Position numbers and translations under genes: made by a program | Shown: piece by piece, positions 25,868 to 35,713 of the stretch | Layout of the letters: every line of letters starts with the position of its first letter | How positions within the stretch are numbered: the stretch's first letter is position 1 | Assembly: GCA_963817335.1 (NCBI GenBank) | Contig: CAWFNX010000005.1 | Location: forward strand, 1 to 64,000 | Source: AV40 sp963817335 | Lineage (GTDB): Bacteria > Verrucomicrobiota > Verrucomicrobiia > Chthoniobacterales > UBA10450 | Length of the DNA: 64,000 nt | Direction of reading: 5' to 3' | Notes under the pieces: model-generated | Databases searched by the model: none | What the model was told of the DNA's origin: nothing | Seen by the model: only the letters and a program-made list of their open reading frames with translations

Positions 25868-28800
25868 ATGAGCGTCCTGCCGTCGACTGCCAGTATCTCG
25901 AGTTTGCAACTCACGCGCAGCGACGAGCAACTGAACTTGTTGCAAACCATCACAATGGAGGTCGCGGCCGCGAGCGATCTCTCTTCGGCATTACACATCG
26001 TGTTGCGTCGCGTTTGCGAAAAGACAGGTTGGACGCTGGGCCAGGCATGGTTGCCCGATTCTAATGGAGCTGTCCTCAATCTTGGTCCCGGCTGGTATTG
26101 CGGCAACGGCGAGCTAGATAATTTCAGAACCATCTCGCAGAATGTGCACTTCGGACCGGGCGTCGGACTTCCCGGCCGCGTCTGGCAGTCGAAACACCCA
26201 GCATGGGTTGAGAACGTCACTGAGGATCCTAACTTCCCACGATTTGCCACCGCTCTGGCGGCCGGACTAAAAACCGGAGTCGCGATTCCGATCATCTCGG
26301 ATGACAAAATCATCGCCGTTCTCGAATTCTTCATGCGGGAATCGCGCGAGCAAAACGAAAACTTGCTCAACTTTATTACGGCCGTCGCCGGCCAGCTGGA
26401 TCTGGTTCATCGGGCGACGCATAGCGAGGCGAGCGAGCGCGAACGCCAGTTTCGGACGTTGGCCAATTCCATCTCTCAACTGGCATGGATGGCCGATCAG
26501 CAAGGTTACATTTTCTGGTACAACGATCGTTGGTACGATTACACGGGCACCACGCTGGACGAAATGCAGGGATGGGGCTGGCAAAAGGTCCATCACCCGG
26601 CTGAAGTCGGACGAGTTGTTGACCGAATTAAGGTCGCGTTTTCTACCGGCCAGCCGTGGGAAGATACGTTTCCGCTGCGCAGTAAGGCTGGCGAATACCG
26701 CTGGTTCCTCTCGCGCGCGCTTCCAATTTTTGACGCTGAGGGCAAAGTGTCGCGCTGGTTCGGCACAAACACCGATATTACTGAGCAGCGCGAGCTGGAG
26801 CAGGCCCTGCGGACAAGCCGGGACGAGTTAGAGGGCAAAGTTGCCCGGCGCACGGACGAGCTTTCCCGCATCAACGAAATTTTGCGCTCCATTTTGTCCG
26901 ACATGGGCGACGCAGTGATCGTCGCCGACAAGAACGAAAATTTTCTCGTGTTCAACCCGGCAGCGGAAAGGATGTTTGGGACCGGCGCGATCAAAGCGGG
27001 TGCGAGCGAATGGTCTCAGCATTACGGACTTTATTTGCCGGACAAGGTAACGCCTTTTCCTCACGAGCAGTTGCCGCTGGTTCGCTCCATTCGCGGTGAA
27101 GAAGTGAACAACGTCGAGATGTTTGTGCGTCACGAAAAAGCGACCAGAGGAATGTGGGCACGGATTACTGGCCGGCCGCTCCGCGGCACAAATGGTGAAT
27201 TAGTCGGCGGCGTCACCGTTTGCCAGGACATCACTCAAATCAAGGAGGAGGAATTTTTTCGCGCGGGGCAAAGTCACGTTTTGGAAATGATCGCGGCTGA
27301 CGCGCCACTACCTGACGTCCTCAAGAGCCTGGTGTTGCTAATGGAAGGACAGGCTGAAGGATTGCGCTGCTCAATCCTCCTGCTCGGCCGCGACGGCAAG
27401 AATGTCCATCACGGGGCGGCGCCAAATCTTCCTGAGGCGTACGTTAAAGCGGTGAACGGCGCGGCGATCGGACCACGCAACGGTTCTTGCGGCACCGCGA
27501 TGTATCTCAAACGAGCAGTCGTGGTCCAGGATGTGATGACCGATCCGCTATGGACCGATTATCGCAAGTTCGCGGAGATTTGCGGACTCACTGCCTGCTG
27601 GTCGACGCCGATCCTCTCTTCAAACGGCGATGTCCTCGGTTCGTTCGCGATGTATCGCGCGGAAAAACGCGGACCGCGCCCGGAGGAAAATCGGCTGACG
27701 GAAATTGCAACTCACATCGCGGGAATCGCGATTGAACGTCAGCGCCAACAGGAAACCTTGCGCGAGCGCGATGCCCGAATCAGTCTTGTGGCCGAGTCGG
27801 CCGACCTCGCCTTTTGGGTTTTGTATCCCGATGAAACGCCCGCCTGGATGAGCGAAAAAGGCCGGTTAATGTACGGCTTCGATTCGAACCTGCGACTGAA
27901 TTGCGATTTGATTTTGTCGCGCGTCCATCCGGACGATCGGCCTAAAGTGAAGACCGAATACGAACGCGCGGCGTCTCTTCACGGAACGTTCGAGAGCGAA
28001 CACCGCCTACTACTACCTCACGGAAGAGTGCGCTGGGTAATCATGCGCGGCCGCTTTTTGAAAGATAAAGAGGGAGACCCTCTCGAGACCATCGGCGTGA
28101 CGGTCGATGTCAGCACTCGAAAAGAAGCCGACATTCAATTACAAACCCAACGCGAAGAGATGGCACATCGCAATCGCGTTTCGTTAATGGGTGAAATGAC
28201 TGCTTCTTTCGCGCACGAGCTCAATCAACCGCTGGCCGCAATCGCCAACAACGCCGCGGCCGGCCGTCGCCTGCTCGGGCGCGGAAACGTCGATCTCGAA
28301 TTTCTCGGACAACTCTTGCAGGACATGGCTGCCGACGGCCAGCGCGCGATTGAGGTGATTAAGGGGATTCGTGCGCTGGTTCGCAAAGAAAAGAGCGAGC
28401 GAGCGCTGCTCGATCTCAACGCCGTCATCGCAGACACCGTGCGACTCGTTGGCAGCGACGTTATGCGACGCGAAAGTACAATCACTACGGAACTCGACTC
28501 CAGTCTGCCGCAAATCGAGGCCGCCCCAGTCCAGATCCAACAGGTTTTGCTCAACCTGATCATGAATGCGCTCGAGGCTGTGGAATCTCTTCCACCGGCC
28601 GAGCGACGCATCATTATTAGTACGCGTTCCGATAAGGGCATCACCGCCGAATTTAGTGTGCGCGATTTTGGAGCCGGCCTTCCGAGCGATCGAACGGAAA
28701 AAGTTTTCGATCATTTCTTTTCCACCAAGCAAGCCGGCATGGGCATGGGCCTCGCGATTGTCCGCTCAATCGTCGAAGCTCACGGTGGAACCATCACTGC

Positions 28801-28882
28801 ACAGAACGCACCGGACCGCGGGGCATGTTTTTCCGTTCGCCTTCCGGGCGTGCGTCCCGTGGAGCAGACCGCGGCCGCATGA
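25868..28882 (+). CDS. Soluble GAF/PAS hybrid-input sensor histidine kinase
   Basis: 1004 residues, no membrane helix. Domain order: GAF (about 22-180, GPGVGLPGRVWQSKHPAWVE), PAS (190-310), PAS (335-455), GAF (470-620), PAS/PAC (630-760), HisKA (LMGEMTASFAHELNQPLAAI, phospho-His in AHELNQPL), HATPase (LLNLIMNALEAVE, GAGLPS, GMGMGLAIVRSIV). The catalytic core is closely similar to that of the kinase at 4520, so the two probably share partner logic. The stop overlaps the start of a receiver gene by ATGA. The input signal is unknown; a cytosolic ligand or redox cue is plausible. Confidence 0.9.
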   Translation: MSVLPSTASISSLQLTRSDEQLNLLQTITMEVAAASDLSSALHIVLRRVCEKTGWTLGQAWLPDSNGAVLNLGPGWYCGNGELDNFRTISQNVHFGPGVGLPGRVWQSKHPAWVENVTEDPNFPRFATALAAGLKTGVAIPIISDDKIIAVLEFFMRESREQNENLLNFITAVAGQLDLVHRATHSEASERERQFRTLANSISQLAWMADQQGYIFWYNDRWYDYTGTTLDEMQGWGWQKVHHPAEVGRVVDRIKVAFSTGQPWEDTFPLRSKAGEYRWFLSRALPIFDAEGKVSRWFGTNTDITEQRELEQALRTSRDELEGKVARRTDELSRINEILRSILSDMGDAVIVADKNENFLVFNPAAERMFGTGAIKAGASEWSQHYGLYLPDKVTPFPHEQLPLVRSIRGEEVNNVEMFVRHEKATRGMWARITGRPLRGTNGELVGGVTVCQDITQIKEEEFFRAGQSHVLEMIAADAPLPDVLKSLVLLMEGQAEGLRCSILLLGRDGKNVHHGAAPNLPEAYVKAVNGAAIGPRNGSCGTAMYLKRAVVVQDVMTDPLWTDYRKFAEICGLTACWSTPILSSNGDVLGSFAMYRAEKRGPRPEENRLTEIATHIAGIAIERQRQQETLRERDARISLVAESADLAFWVLYPDETPAWMSEKGRLMYGFDSNLRLNCDLILSRVHPDDRPKVKTEYERAASLHGTFESEHRLLLPHGRVRWVIMRGRFLKDKEGDPLETIGVTVDVSTRKEADIQLQTQREEMAHRNRVSLMGEMTASFAHELNQPLAAIANNAAAGRRLLGRGNVDLEFLGQLLQDMAADGQRAIEVIKGIRALVRKEKSERALLDLNAVIADTVRLVGSDVMRRESTITTELDSSLPQIEAAPVQIQQVLLNLIMNALEAVESLPPAERRIIISTRSDKGITAEFSVRDFGAGLPSDRTEKVFDHFFSTKQAGMGMGLAIVRSIVEAHGGTITAQNAPDRGACFSVRLPGVRPVEQTAAA

Positions 28883-29280
28883 GCGCGCCGACCTTCACCG
28901 AAGAGGTCTGCGTCATCGACGACGATGCTTCGGTGTTGCGTTCGATGCGAAATTTGCTCGTCGCGGATGGATTGAAAGTTCGTCCGTTCAACAAGCCGGA
29001 AGAATTTCTCGCCCACGCGATGAAAAATCCGGTGGCCGTGGTGATCACCGATATTTGGATGGAAGGCGTGACCGGTCTCGAAATTCTCGCACGGATGTGC
29101 GCGCTGAATCCGCGGCCACAGGTAATCGTGATTACCGGGCGAGAAGATCTGGCTGCGCGCGCCACCGCCATGCAGATCGGTCCGGTTGCTTTTTTCACCA
29201 AACCGTTTAACGACGAGAAATTTATCGGCGCGGTGCGTAACGCGCTCGCACAGGCCAAGATTAACCCTCCAAGAAATTGA
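28879..29280 (+). CDS. Receiver-only response regulator
   Basis: 133 residues. One receiver with acidic pair (CVIDDDASV), phospho-Asp (VITDIWMEGVTG), Thr (VIVITGRED) and Lys (FFTKPFND). There is no output domain. The ATG at 28879 overlaps the kinase TGA (ATGA), so the product is likely the direct phospho-acceptor of that kinase and could pass phosphate to another regulator. It resembles the receiver at 9807 (ITDIWM, ILDIWM). Confidence 0.9.
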   Translation: MSAPTFTEEVCVIDDDASVLRSMRNLLVADGLKVRPFNKPEEFLAHAMKNPVAVVITDIWMEGVTGLEILARMCALNPRPQVIVITGREDLAARATAMQIGPVAFFTKPFNDEKFIGAVRNALAQAKINPPRN

Positions 29281-29297
29281 GACCGTCCGAAGGCGGG

Positions 29298-29316
29298 GTA
29301 GGACCATCGTCCTATA
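29298..29316 (+). promoter_or_regulatory. 19-bp palindromic box, site 12
   Basis: GTAGGACCATCGTCCTATA, 51 bp before the ion-channel start at 29368. The arms TAGGAC/GTCCTA are perfect. Confidence 0.7.
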
Positions 29317-29367
29317 GTCGGCGCGCTTACGCTTCGGAGAAACTGAGCTCACCGAAACACCCTGGTT

Positions 29368-30054
29368 ATGAGCGGCACGTTACGGCTTGAGATGTCAACC
29401 CCGGCGCTCCGGCGCTTTTCCGCAATCGAACTCTTAATCGTGCTGGCGGCTTGGTTAGTGTCGTTTCCGTTTATCGAGACGCTCAAGGCCGGCGCTCTTA
29501 TCGAATCGATTCTCCTGACCATCGTCCTGATCTCTGCCCTGCTGGCGGTCGCGCAGCGCGGGCGCAGCGTGATCATCGCCGCGTTCTTAGCGGTGCCAAC
29601 ACTCGCCGGACGTTGGATCAATCACTATCGTCCCGACTTGATTACGCCTGAAGTGTTTCTGATTGGAGCAATTCTGTTCGTGCTCTTCGTTATCCGAAGC
29701 CTTTTACGGTTTGTTTTGACGGCGCGATCGGTCAATACCGAGGTTCTCTGCGCCAGTGTTTCCGCTTACTTGCTGCTCGGGCTGCTTTGGACCTTTGGCT
29801 ACTGGCTGGTGGCAGAGATCGTTCCCAACGCATTTGCCTTCAACGCTGGAACGGACACATCAATGAAAGGCTTCAATGGCTTGTACTTCAGTTTTATCAC
29901 ATTAAGCACCGTTGGTTATGGAGACATCACCCCGGTGGCAAAGGCGGCGCGCATGCTTGCTGCTACGGAGGCGATAACTGGTCTCTTGTATGTGGCAGTC
30001 TTGATTGCCCGCCTGGTTTCCATTCATGCCACTCGAAAATCCCACGACGTCTGA
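29368..30054 (+). CDS. Potassium channel-like protein
   Basis: 228 residues, about six helices, with an Ion_trans_2 pore near the C-terminus. The pore helix and selectivity filter read FSFITLSTVGYGDITPVAK, the TVGYGD signature of K+ channels. The first four helices do not have an obvious charged voltage sensor. No ligand-binding domain follows the pore. It should pass K+ across the inner membrane. The start may instead be the ATG at 29392. Confidence 0.85.
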   Translation: MSGTLRLEMSTPALRRFSAIELLIVLAAWLVSFPFIETLKAGALIESILLTIVLISALLAVAQRGRSVIIAAFLAVPTLAGRWINHYRPDLITPEVFLIGAILFVLFVIRSLLRFVLTARSVNTEVLCASVSAYLLLGLLWTFGYWLVAEIVPNAFAFNAGTDTSMKGFNGLYFSFITLSTVGYGDITPVAKAARMLAATEAITGLLYVAVLIARLVSIHATRKSHDV

Positions 30055-30126
30055 AATAGTTTCCAGATAAGTTGCGCGATTTAACCCACCGGCCGGCGGC
30101 GTTCTAGAACAACCCCAACTCGCGCA

Positions 30127-30177
30127 GTTCCACATCTATTACGGCCACAGTCTAATACTCCGCGGCTGGATCGGCGT
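30127..30177 (+). repeat. 51-bp promoter-region repeat, copy A
   Basis: Identical to 35714-35764 at 47 of 51 positions by eye. It contains box 13 and the flank ACTCCGCGGCTGG. The similarity drops outside these limits. Confidence 0.75.
30139..30157 (+). promoter_or_regulatory. 19-bp palindromic box, site 13
   Basis: TTACGGCCACAGTCTAATA inside repeat copy A. No gene starts at the usual distance. Confidence 0.6.
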
Positions 30178-30205
30178 CGAGCAGCCCTGGCAACGGGCCG
30201 CGGAC

Positions 30206-30224
30206 GTAGGTCTAAAGTCCTATA
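30206..30224 (+). promoter_or_regulatory. 19-bp palindromic box, site 14
   Basis: GTAGGTCTAAAGTCCTATA, 200 bp before the arylsulfatase ATG at 30425. Confidence 0.65.
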
Positions 30225-30424
30225 GCGGATCGGATCGCGCCAAAGCAGTCTCCCGATTTGGCCGCACTCGTAAATATCAGATAGCAAAGCTGTCCAACGG
30301 CATCGACATGAAAAAGCCAGACTGGCCGTCGCTGCCCGAGTTTATCGTTTGAAAGGGCTCCGAGAAATCGGACCAAAGCCGTGCGAATCAGAGAACAAAA
30401 GCAGGTGCAAGGAGAACAAACATC

Positions 30425-32854
30425 ATGAAATCAGGAATGCCGAAGAAGAGTTCGCCGCTGGCGTCTGTGCTAGCAGGTGCATTGAGCGTGCTGCCGCTAC
30501 CGTTGGCAGCGCAACAGATTAATCGAACCGTCCTGCCTGTACCGGAGCCGCAACCGCCAACTATTACGGAGCTTGACGCTCGCAACGTCAAACCGCCTCC
30601 GCGCTTTGAGGTCAAAGCCCCGAAGAGCGCGCCTAACGTTGTCGTCGTTCTGCTAGATGATATGGGTTTTGGACAATCGAGCGCTTTCGGCGGCCCCTGC
30701 CACATGCCGAACCTGGAGAAACTCGCGGCCTCGGGCCTGCGCTACAACGATTTTCATACCACTTCACTCTGTTCGCCTACTCGGACCGCGTTATTGACGG
30801 GACGGAATCACCATGTGAACAACGCCGGCGCGATCATGGAACTCGCCACGGGATTTCCCGGCAACACCGGCATACGCCCGCAGAGTGTAGCACCACTGGC
30901 AGAGATGCTGCGATTGAATGGATATAGCACCGCAGCTTTCGGCAAGTATCACGAAACGCCGCCATGGGAAGTCTCAGTTTCCGGACCACTCGACCGTTGG
31001 CCGACGCATTCCGGCTTCGATAAGTTCTACGGTTTCATCGGTGGTGAGACCAATCAGTGGGCGCCTGCTATCTTTGATGGAACGACCCGGGTGGAGCCGC
31101 CGCACGATCCTGATTATCACTTTACGGTCGACATGACCAACCAGGCGGTCGCCTGGATGCAGGCGCAACACTCGTTAACACCCGATAAACCTTTCTTCAT
31201 CTACTTTGCACCTGGGGCTGTGCACGCTCCGCATCATGTCCCCCAGGAATACATTGAGCGCTACAAAGGGAAATTTGACCAAGGTTGGGATGCGTTGCAG
31301 CAAGAAACTTTCGCTCGGCAAAAGCAAATGGGCATCATCCCGGCGAACGCCGAACTAACCAAGCGGCCCAAAGAAATTCCTTCCTGGGATTCTCAAACAG
31401 CGGATCAGAAAAAACTTGAAGCTCGGCAGATGGAGACATTTGCCGGTTTTGCTGAACACACTGATGAGCACGTCGGTCGGCTGGTGGATGCTCTGCAGGA
31501 AGCGGGCGTGCTGGATAATACCCTATTCATTTACATTGTGGGCGATAACGGTGCCAGCGCCGAAGGCGGACCCGAGGGAAACTACAACGAAATGATGGCG
31601 TTGAACGGTATTATTGGCAACGCGTCTCAAATGATGAACCACCTCGATGACTGGGGAAGCCCAAATACGTTTCCGCATTATGCGATCGGCTGGGCTTGGG
31701 CGGGCGATGCTCCATTCCAATGGACCAAACAGATCGCATCGCATTACGGCGGAACTACCAATGGTGTGGTGATCCATTGGCCGGCCCGGGTTAAAGCTAA
31801 AGGTGAAATTCGGTCGCAATTTACCTACATAACCGATGTGGCACCGACGGTCCTGGAAGCCGCCGGCTTACCATTCCCCAAGAGCGTAGACGGTACTGCG
31901 CAGAGACCGTTCGATGGGACATCAATGGTTTATACCTTCGACAACCCCAAGGCTAAGGAGACGCATACTACTCAGTACTTCGAGATGTTTGGAAATCGGG
32001 GAATCTATCATGACGGCTGGATAGCCTGCACCCGCCATTCCATTCCCTGGCTAATCGTACCTCTGCCACCGCTCGCGAACGACGTATGGGAACTTTATCA
32101 CGTCGCTGAGGATTTCAGCGAAGCCCACGATCTCGCCACGCAAAATCCCACGAAACTGAAAGAACTTCAGGCTGTTTTCACCAAGGAAGCGATCAAGAAT
32201 CATGTGCTACCCATCGATGATCGCAGATCCGAGCGTCTCAATGCGGCGATAGCCGGGAGACCGGACCTGATGGGTGGTCGCACCGTCCTGACGGTTTATG
32301 CGGGCATGACCGGGATCACGGAAAACGCATTCATAAATGTAAAGAACCGCTCTTATACCATTACCGCGCCAGTTGAATTGAAAGATGCCAACACAAACGG
32401 CGTGATCATCGCACAAGCCGGCGCCTTTGGTGGCTGGGTCCTCTACATGAAAGAAGGAAAGGTCCATCACGAGTATAATTACTTTGGCGTCGAACGAACC
32501 AATATCGGTGGGGAGACGGCCTTATCCGCGGGCAAACATGAAATCAAATATGAGTTTATCCCCGACGCGCCCAAGCCGGGCTCAGGCGGTAAATGTGCGC
32601 TCTATGTAGACGGCCAAAAAGTGGCGGAAGGGCAAATTCCAAAGACACAACCCTACGCGTTTTCAGCCGATGAAGGCGTCGATGTAGGCATGGACAATGA
32701 AACGATGGTATCGAACGACTACCAGACCGGGGAGAACAAGTTCACCGGCAAGATCGTTCACGTGACAATTGACACCGCGCCCACAAAACTAAGTACGGCC
32801 GACACGAAAGCCGTCAAAGACGGCGTCGAGCTAGCAACTGAAGGTGAGGACTAG
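30425..32854 (+). CDS. Exported arylsulfatase
   Basis: 809 residues. A signal peptide (ASVLAGALSVLPLPLAAQQ) is followed by a sulfatase domain: metal-site VVVVLLDDMGFGQSSAFGG, the formylglycine motif TTSLCSPTRTALLTGR (Cys in CxPxR is the modified residue), FGKYHETP, and VGDNGASAEGGPEGN near the second metal site. A C-terminal beta-rich extension follows. It hydrolyses sulfate esters, probably in the periplasm; the substrate is unknown. AAGGAG precedes the ATG. The formylglycine-generating enzyme it needs is encoded 67 bp downstream. Confidence 0.94.
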   Translation: MKSGMPKKSSPLASVLAGALSVLPLPLAAQQINRTVLPVPEPQPPTITELDARNVKPPPRFEVKAPKSAPNVVVVLLDDMGFGQSSAFGGPCHMPNLEKLAASGLRYNDFHTTSLCSPTRTALLTGRNHHVNNAGAIMELATGFPGNTGIRPQSVAPLAEMLRLNGYSTAAFGKYHETPPWEVSVSGPLDRWPTHSGFDKFYGFIGGETNQWAPAIFDGTTRVEPPHDPDYHFTVDMTNQAVAWMQAQHSLTPDKPFFIYFAPGAVHAPHHVPQEYIERYKGKFDQGWDALQQETFARQKQMGIIPANAELTKRPKEIPSWDSQTADQKKLEARQMETFAGFAEHTDEHVGRLVDALQEAGVLDNTLFIYIVGDNGASAEGGPEGNYNEMMALNGIIGNASQMMNHLDDWGSPNTFPHYAIGWAWAGDAPFQWTKQIASHYGGTTNGVVIHWPARVKAKGEIRSQFTYITDVAPTVLEAAGLPFPKSVDGTAQRPFDGTSMVYTFDNPKAKETHTTQYFEMFGNRGIYHDGWIACTRHSIPWLIVPLPPLANDVWELYHVAEDFSEAHDLATQNPTKLKELQAVFTKEAIKNHVLPIDDRRSERLNAAIAGRPDLMGGRTVLTVYAGMTGITENAFINVKNRSYTITAPVELKDANTNGVIIAQAGAFGGWVLYMKEGKVHHEYNYFGVERTNIGGETALSAGKHEIKYEFIPDAPKPGSGGKCALYVDGQKVAEGQIPKTQPYAFSADEGVDVGMDNETMVSNDYQTGENKFTGKIVHVTIDTAPTKLSTADTKAVKDGVELATEGED

Positions 32855-32921
32855 TCAGTTTCGTGAAAGCATGGGTTAAACATCACTCGGCCGACGCGAC
32901 CAACCCGTCACGGACGTAAAG

Positions 32922-34004
32922 GTGAGAATTCTTAGTGTCGCCGCTGTCATTATTGGCGCGGTACTATTCAAGGGCTCTCTGGCATTTTGTGGCACGACGC
33001 AGTTTGAGCCCACTGTTACGAACACGGAGCCGCCACTTGGTAAAGCCCTTGAAGGAATGGTTTGGATTCCGGGCGGCAAATTCACGATGGGCGCGGCAAT
33101 TAATGGCGGAGGCAGTTGCGAGATGCCGATGGCGTCAAATGACGCAGGGCCGATTCACCGCGTTCGAGTTGACGGCTTTTGGATGGATAAGACCGCAGTA
33201 ACAAACGAGCAGTTCGAAAAGTTTGTCGCGGCGACTGGTTACGTCACGATTGCCGAACACACGCCGACGAAGGAAGAATTCCCCACCGCGCCGGCAGAAA
33301 ATCTAGTCGCAGGCTCGGTCGTCTTCGCGCCGACCGATCATGAGGTTCCACTTAACGATCACCTTCAATGGTGGAGTTATGTCAAAGGCGCCAACTGGCG
33401 ACATCCGCTCGGCCCGGACAGCGATATCAACGGAAAAGAAAAATACCCCGTGGTGCACGTCGCGTATCCGGATGCGGAAGCGTACGCTAAATGGGCGGGC
33501 AAGCGTTTGCCGACCGAAGCTGAATTTGAATTTGCCGCGCGCGGCGGACTTTCGGGAAAAACCTACGTTTGGGGAAATGAATTCCGGCCGGACGGCAAAT
33601 GGATGGCAAACACCTGGCAGGGAAAATTTCCCGTGAAAGATACCGGAGATGACGGATTCGCCGGTATTGCGCCGGTCGCGAAATTTCCGCCAAACCGGTA
33701 CGGTCTTTACGACATGGCCGGCAACGTCTGGGAATGGTGCAGCGATTGGTATCGTCCCGATTATTACAAGACGCTCGCTGACAAAGGTGGCGTCGCCATT
33801 AATCCGGAGGGCCCGGATTCGCCATTTGATCCGGCTGAGCCTAACGAACAAAAGCGCGTCCACCGTGGCGGCTCATTTCTTTGTAACGACCAGTATTGCT
33901 CGCGTTACATTGTCGGCACTCGCGGCAAAGGCGAAGTCAACACCGGTACGAATCATCTCGGTTTTCGCTGTGTGAAATCCGCTGAGAAAACTACAAATAG
34001 ATAA
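32922..34004 (+). CDS. Exported formylglycine-generating enzyme (SUMF1 family)
   Basis: 360 residues. A signal-like N-terminus (MRILSVAAVIIGAVLFKGSL) precedes a full FGE-sulfatase domain: GMVWIPGGKFTMGA, VRVDGFWMDKTAVTNEQFEKF, GKRLPTEAEFEFAARGG, MAGNVWEWCSDWY and GGSFLCNDQYCSRY. The last has two Cys spaced like the catalytic pair of human SUMF1, and HLGFRC ends the domain. This supports true sulfatase-activating activity rather than an EgtB or PvdO relative. It oxidises the sulfatase Cys to formylglycine. GTG start; promoter shared with the sulfatase. Confidence 0.9.
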   Translation: MRILSVAAVIIGAVLFKGSLAFCGTTQFEPTVTNTEPPLGKALEGMVWIPGGKFTMGAAINGGGSCEMPMASNDAGPIHRVRVDGFWMDKTAVTNEQFEKFVAATGYVTIAEHTPTKEEFPTAPAENLVAGSVVFAPTDHEVPLNDHLQWWSYVKGANWRHPLGPDSDINGKEKYPVVHVAYPDAEAYAKWAGKRLPTEAEFEFAARGGLSGKTYVWGNEFRPDGKWMANTWQGKFPVKDTGDDGFAGIAPVAKFPPNRYGLYDMAGNVWEWCSDWYRPDYYKTLADKGGVAINPEGPDSPFDPAEPNEQKRVHRGGSFLCNDQYCSRYIVGTRGKGEVNTGTNHLGFRCVKSAEKTTNR

Positions 34005-34081
34005 CCACAACAAAGTATTGCCGAACTGACGATTAATCGCGCACAGAGAATTCTAGAAACTGACGAGAAAGGGAAACACCC

Positions 34082-34942
34082 ATGAGACACAGATTCGCAA
34101 TCACGCTCGCATGTAGCTGTCTGCTACTGGCATTCGTTGCAAAAACTCAAGGGGGCCCAGTCGACGGTAACGGAACCGCACTGCCGGATCCGGGCGATGG
34201 AAAAAGAGTCATCGACAATTCTAACGGAAAGGAAGCACCGCCAATGGTCCAAAGCGGATGCGTTACACCAAAGGACACTGAGTTTCGGATTGGCCTGCCT
34301 TCCTGGCTGACAGGTTTGTCCGGAGATTTTGGTGTACGGGGCTTTGTCAGTGACCAGAGTGTCGATTTTTCCAAGATTTTGGACCACTTGGACATGATGG
34401 CGTCGGGTTCGCTTTATGCCCGATATAAGCGCTGGGAACTTTCGGCCGACGGTCTTTACCTCAAACTTTCCGACACTGCCGATTTGCGCGGTATTCTTTT
34501 CGATGGTGCACGCGTTTCGCTCAAACAAGCGTTCGCCGAATGGTTTGTCGGTTATCGTTTGATTAATTGCGAGGACGGATTTCTATCGATCTCGGCCGGT
34601 GGCCGCTACAACTACATGCAAGGCGATTTTCGTCTTTTTGGGGCGCGTTTGCGTGGGCGGCACGCAGAAGGAGATATCGATTGGCTCGATCCCGTGATCG
34701 GAACAAGCGGGAGAATTCATCTTTGGAAACCCGTTTCGTTTTGGGCCAAAGGCGACATTGGCGGATTTGGCGCCGCCTCCGATTTCACCTGGCAAGTTCA
34801 AGGCGGTTTGGAAATTCAGACAACGCGCTGGATCTACTCGGACATTGGCTGGCGTTACCTGAAGTTCGACTACACTTCCGGCGGCTTTACCAACAAGACC
34901 GACTTGAACGGCCCCTTCATTGAGAGCGGAATTAAGTTCTAA
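34082..34942 (+). CDS. Outer-membrane beta-barrel protein
   Basis: 286 residues. Signal peptide MRHRFAITLACSCLLLAFVA, a polar linker, then amphipathic strands (SGSLYARYKRWELSADGLYL, KQAFAEWFVGYRL, FLSISAGGRYNYMQGDFRLF, WIYSDIGWRYLKFDYTSGG) and a C-terminal Phe (FIESGIKF) as in BamA-recognised barrels. Likely an 8-12-strand barrel. Lies 77 bp after the FGE gene with no box between, so it may belong to the sulfatase operon and admit or bind the sulfated substrate. That role is inference. Confidence 0.7.
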   Translation: MRHRFAITLACSCLLLAFVAKTQGGPVDGNGTALPDPGDGKRVIDNSNGKEAPPMVQSGCVTPKDTEFRIGLPSWLTGLSGDFGVRGFVSDQSVDFSKILDHLDMMASGSLYARYKRWELSADGLYLKLSDTADLRGILFDGARVSLKQAFAEWFVGYRLINCEDGFLSISAGGRYNYMQGDFRLFGARLRGRHAEGDIDWLDPVIGTSGRIHLWKPVSFWAKGDIGGFGAASDFTWQVQGGLEIQTTRWIYSDIGWRYLKFDYTSGGFTNKTDLNGPFIESGIKF

Positions 34943-34962
34943 GGGCGTAGGCCAGCCATTCC

Positions 34963-35712
34963 ATGAACGTCGCACTCGTCTCAGTCATCACGCTGCTGCT
35001 GCTTCTCGCAGCAGTAATGGCCGGGATGCGGGTTTCAGAAGAGCGCCTTAGCAAAAGCACCAAAGATACGGTGAAGCTCGCAACAAACCTGGTTGCGACA
35101 ATGTCGGCTCTCGTTCTTGGGTTGCTCGTGAGCTCGGCCAAGAGTTCCTACGATGCCGTTCGCAGTCAAGTGATCGACATGTCGGCGAAGGCCGTCTTCC
35201 TTGATCGGGTGCTGGCTGGTTACGGACCAGAAACGGCAGAGCCGCGCACCCGTTTACGCGAAGCACTCCAGGAAAGTGTAAGTCGAATGTGGCCGACAGA
35301 ACGCAAACGGTCGGCCAATCTCACTCCCAACACCGAATCTGGAAATGCAGTCTACATGTCAATTCAGAGCCTGGCGCCGAAGGATGACACGCAGCGAAGT
35401 CTCAAAACCGAGGCGACAACCATTGCGGTGGACCTGGGCAAAATTCGCACTTTGCTTGTCGCGCAATCAATCCCGTCCATTTCGAAGTTCATGCTGATCG
35501 TTTTGATTTCGTGGCTGGTGATCATTTTCTTTAGCTTCAGCATGCTGGCGCCGACGAACGCGCCTGCCATCGTCGCTTTATTTATCTCCGCGCTATCGGT
35601 TTGCGGCGCGATCTTTCTGATCTTGGAATTGGACCGGCCCTTTGGAGGGATGATTGGGATTTCCAGCGAGCCAATGCGCACCGCTTTATCCCAACTCGCC
35701 AAAGAAGAGTGA
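34963..35712 (+). CDS. DUF4239-like membrane protein
   Basis: 249 residues with two N-terminal helices (LVSVITLLLLLAAVMAGM; LVATMSALVLGLLVSSAK), a soluble helical middle (about 60-165) and two to three C-terminal helices (FMLIVLISWLVIIFFSF; IVALFISALSVCGAIFLIL). The motif LELDRPFGGMIGISSEPM near the end is typical of the bestrophin-like DUF4239 group. Function unknown, perhaps an ion channel-related protein. 20 bp after the beta-barrel gene, so probably in the same transcript. Confidence 0.7.
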   Translation: MNVALVSVITLLLLLAAVMAGMRVSEERLSKSTKDTVKLATNLVATMSALVLGLLVSSAKSSYDAVRSQVIDMSAKAVFLDRVLAGYGPETAEPRTRLREALQESVSRMWPTERKRSANLTPNTESGNAVYMSIQSLAPKDDTQRSLKTEATTIAVDLGKIRTLLVAQSIPSISKFMLIVLISWLVIIFFSFSMLAPTNAPAIVALFISALSVCGAIFLILELDRPFGGMIGISSEPMRTALSQLAKEE

Positions 35713-35713
35713 C

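Larger units (their letters stand above)
30055..30424 (+). other. 370-bp intergenic region with boxes 13 and 14
   Basis: Two palindromic boxes (30139-30157, 30206-30224) and a 51-bp segment (30127-30177) duplicated upstream of the permease gene at 35714-35764. A half-box GGACCAAAG lies at 30370-30378. A 14-codon frame from 30308 is the only small frame with an ATG near box spacing; I do not call it a gene. Confidence 0.5.
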
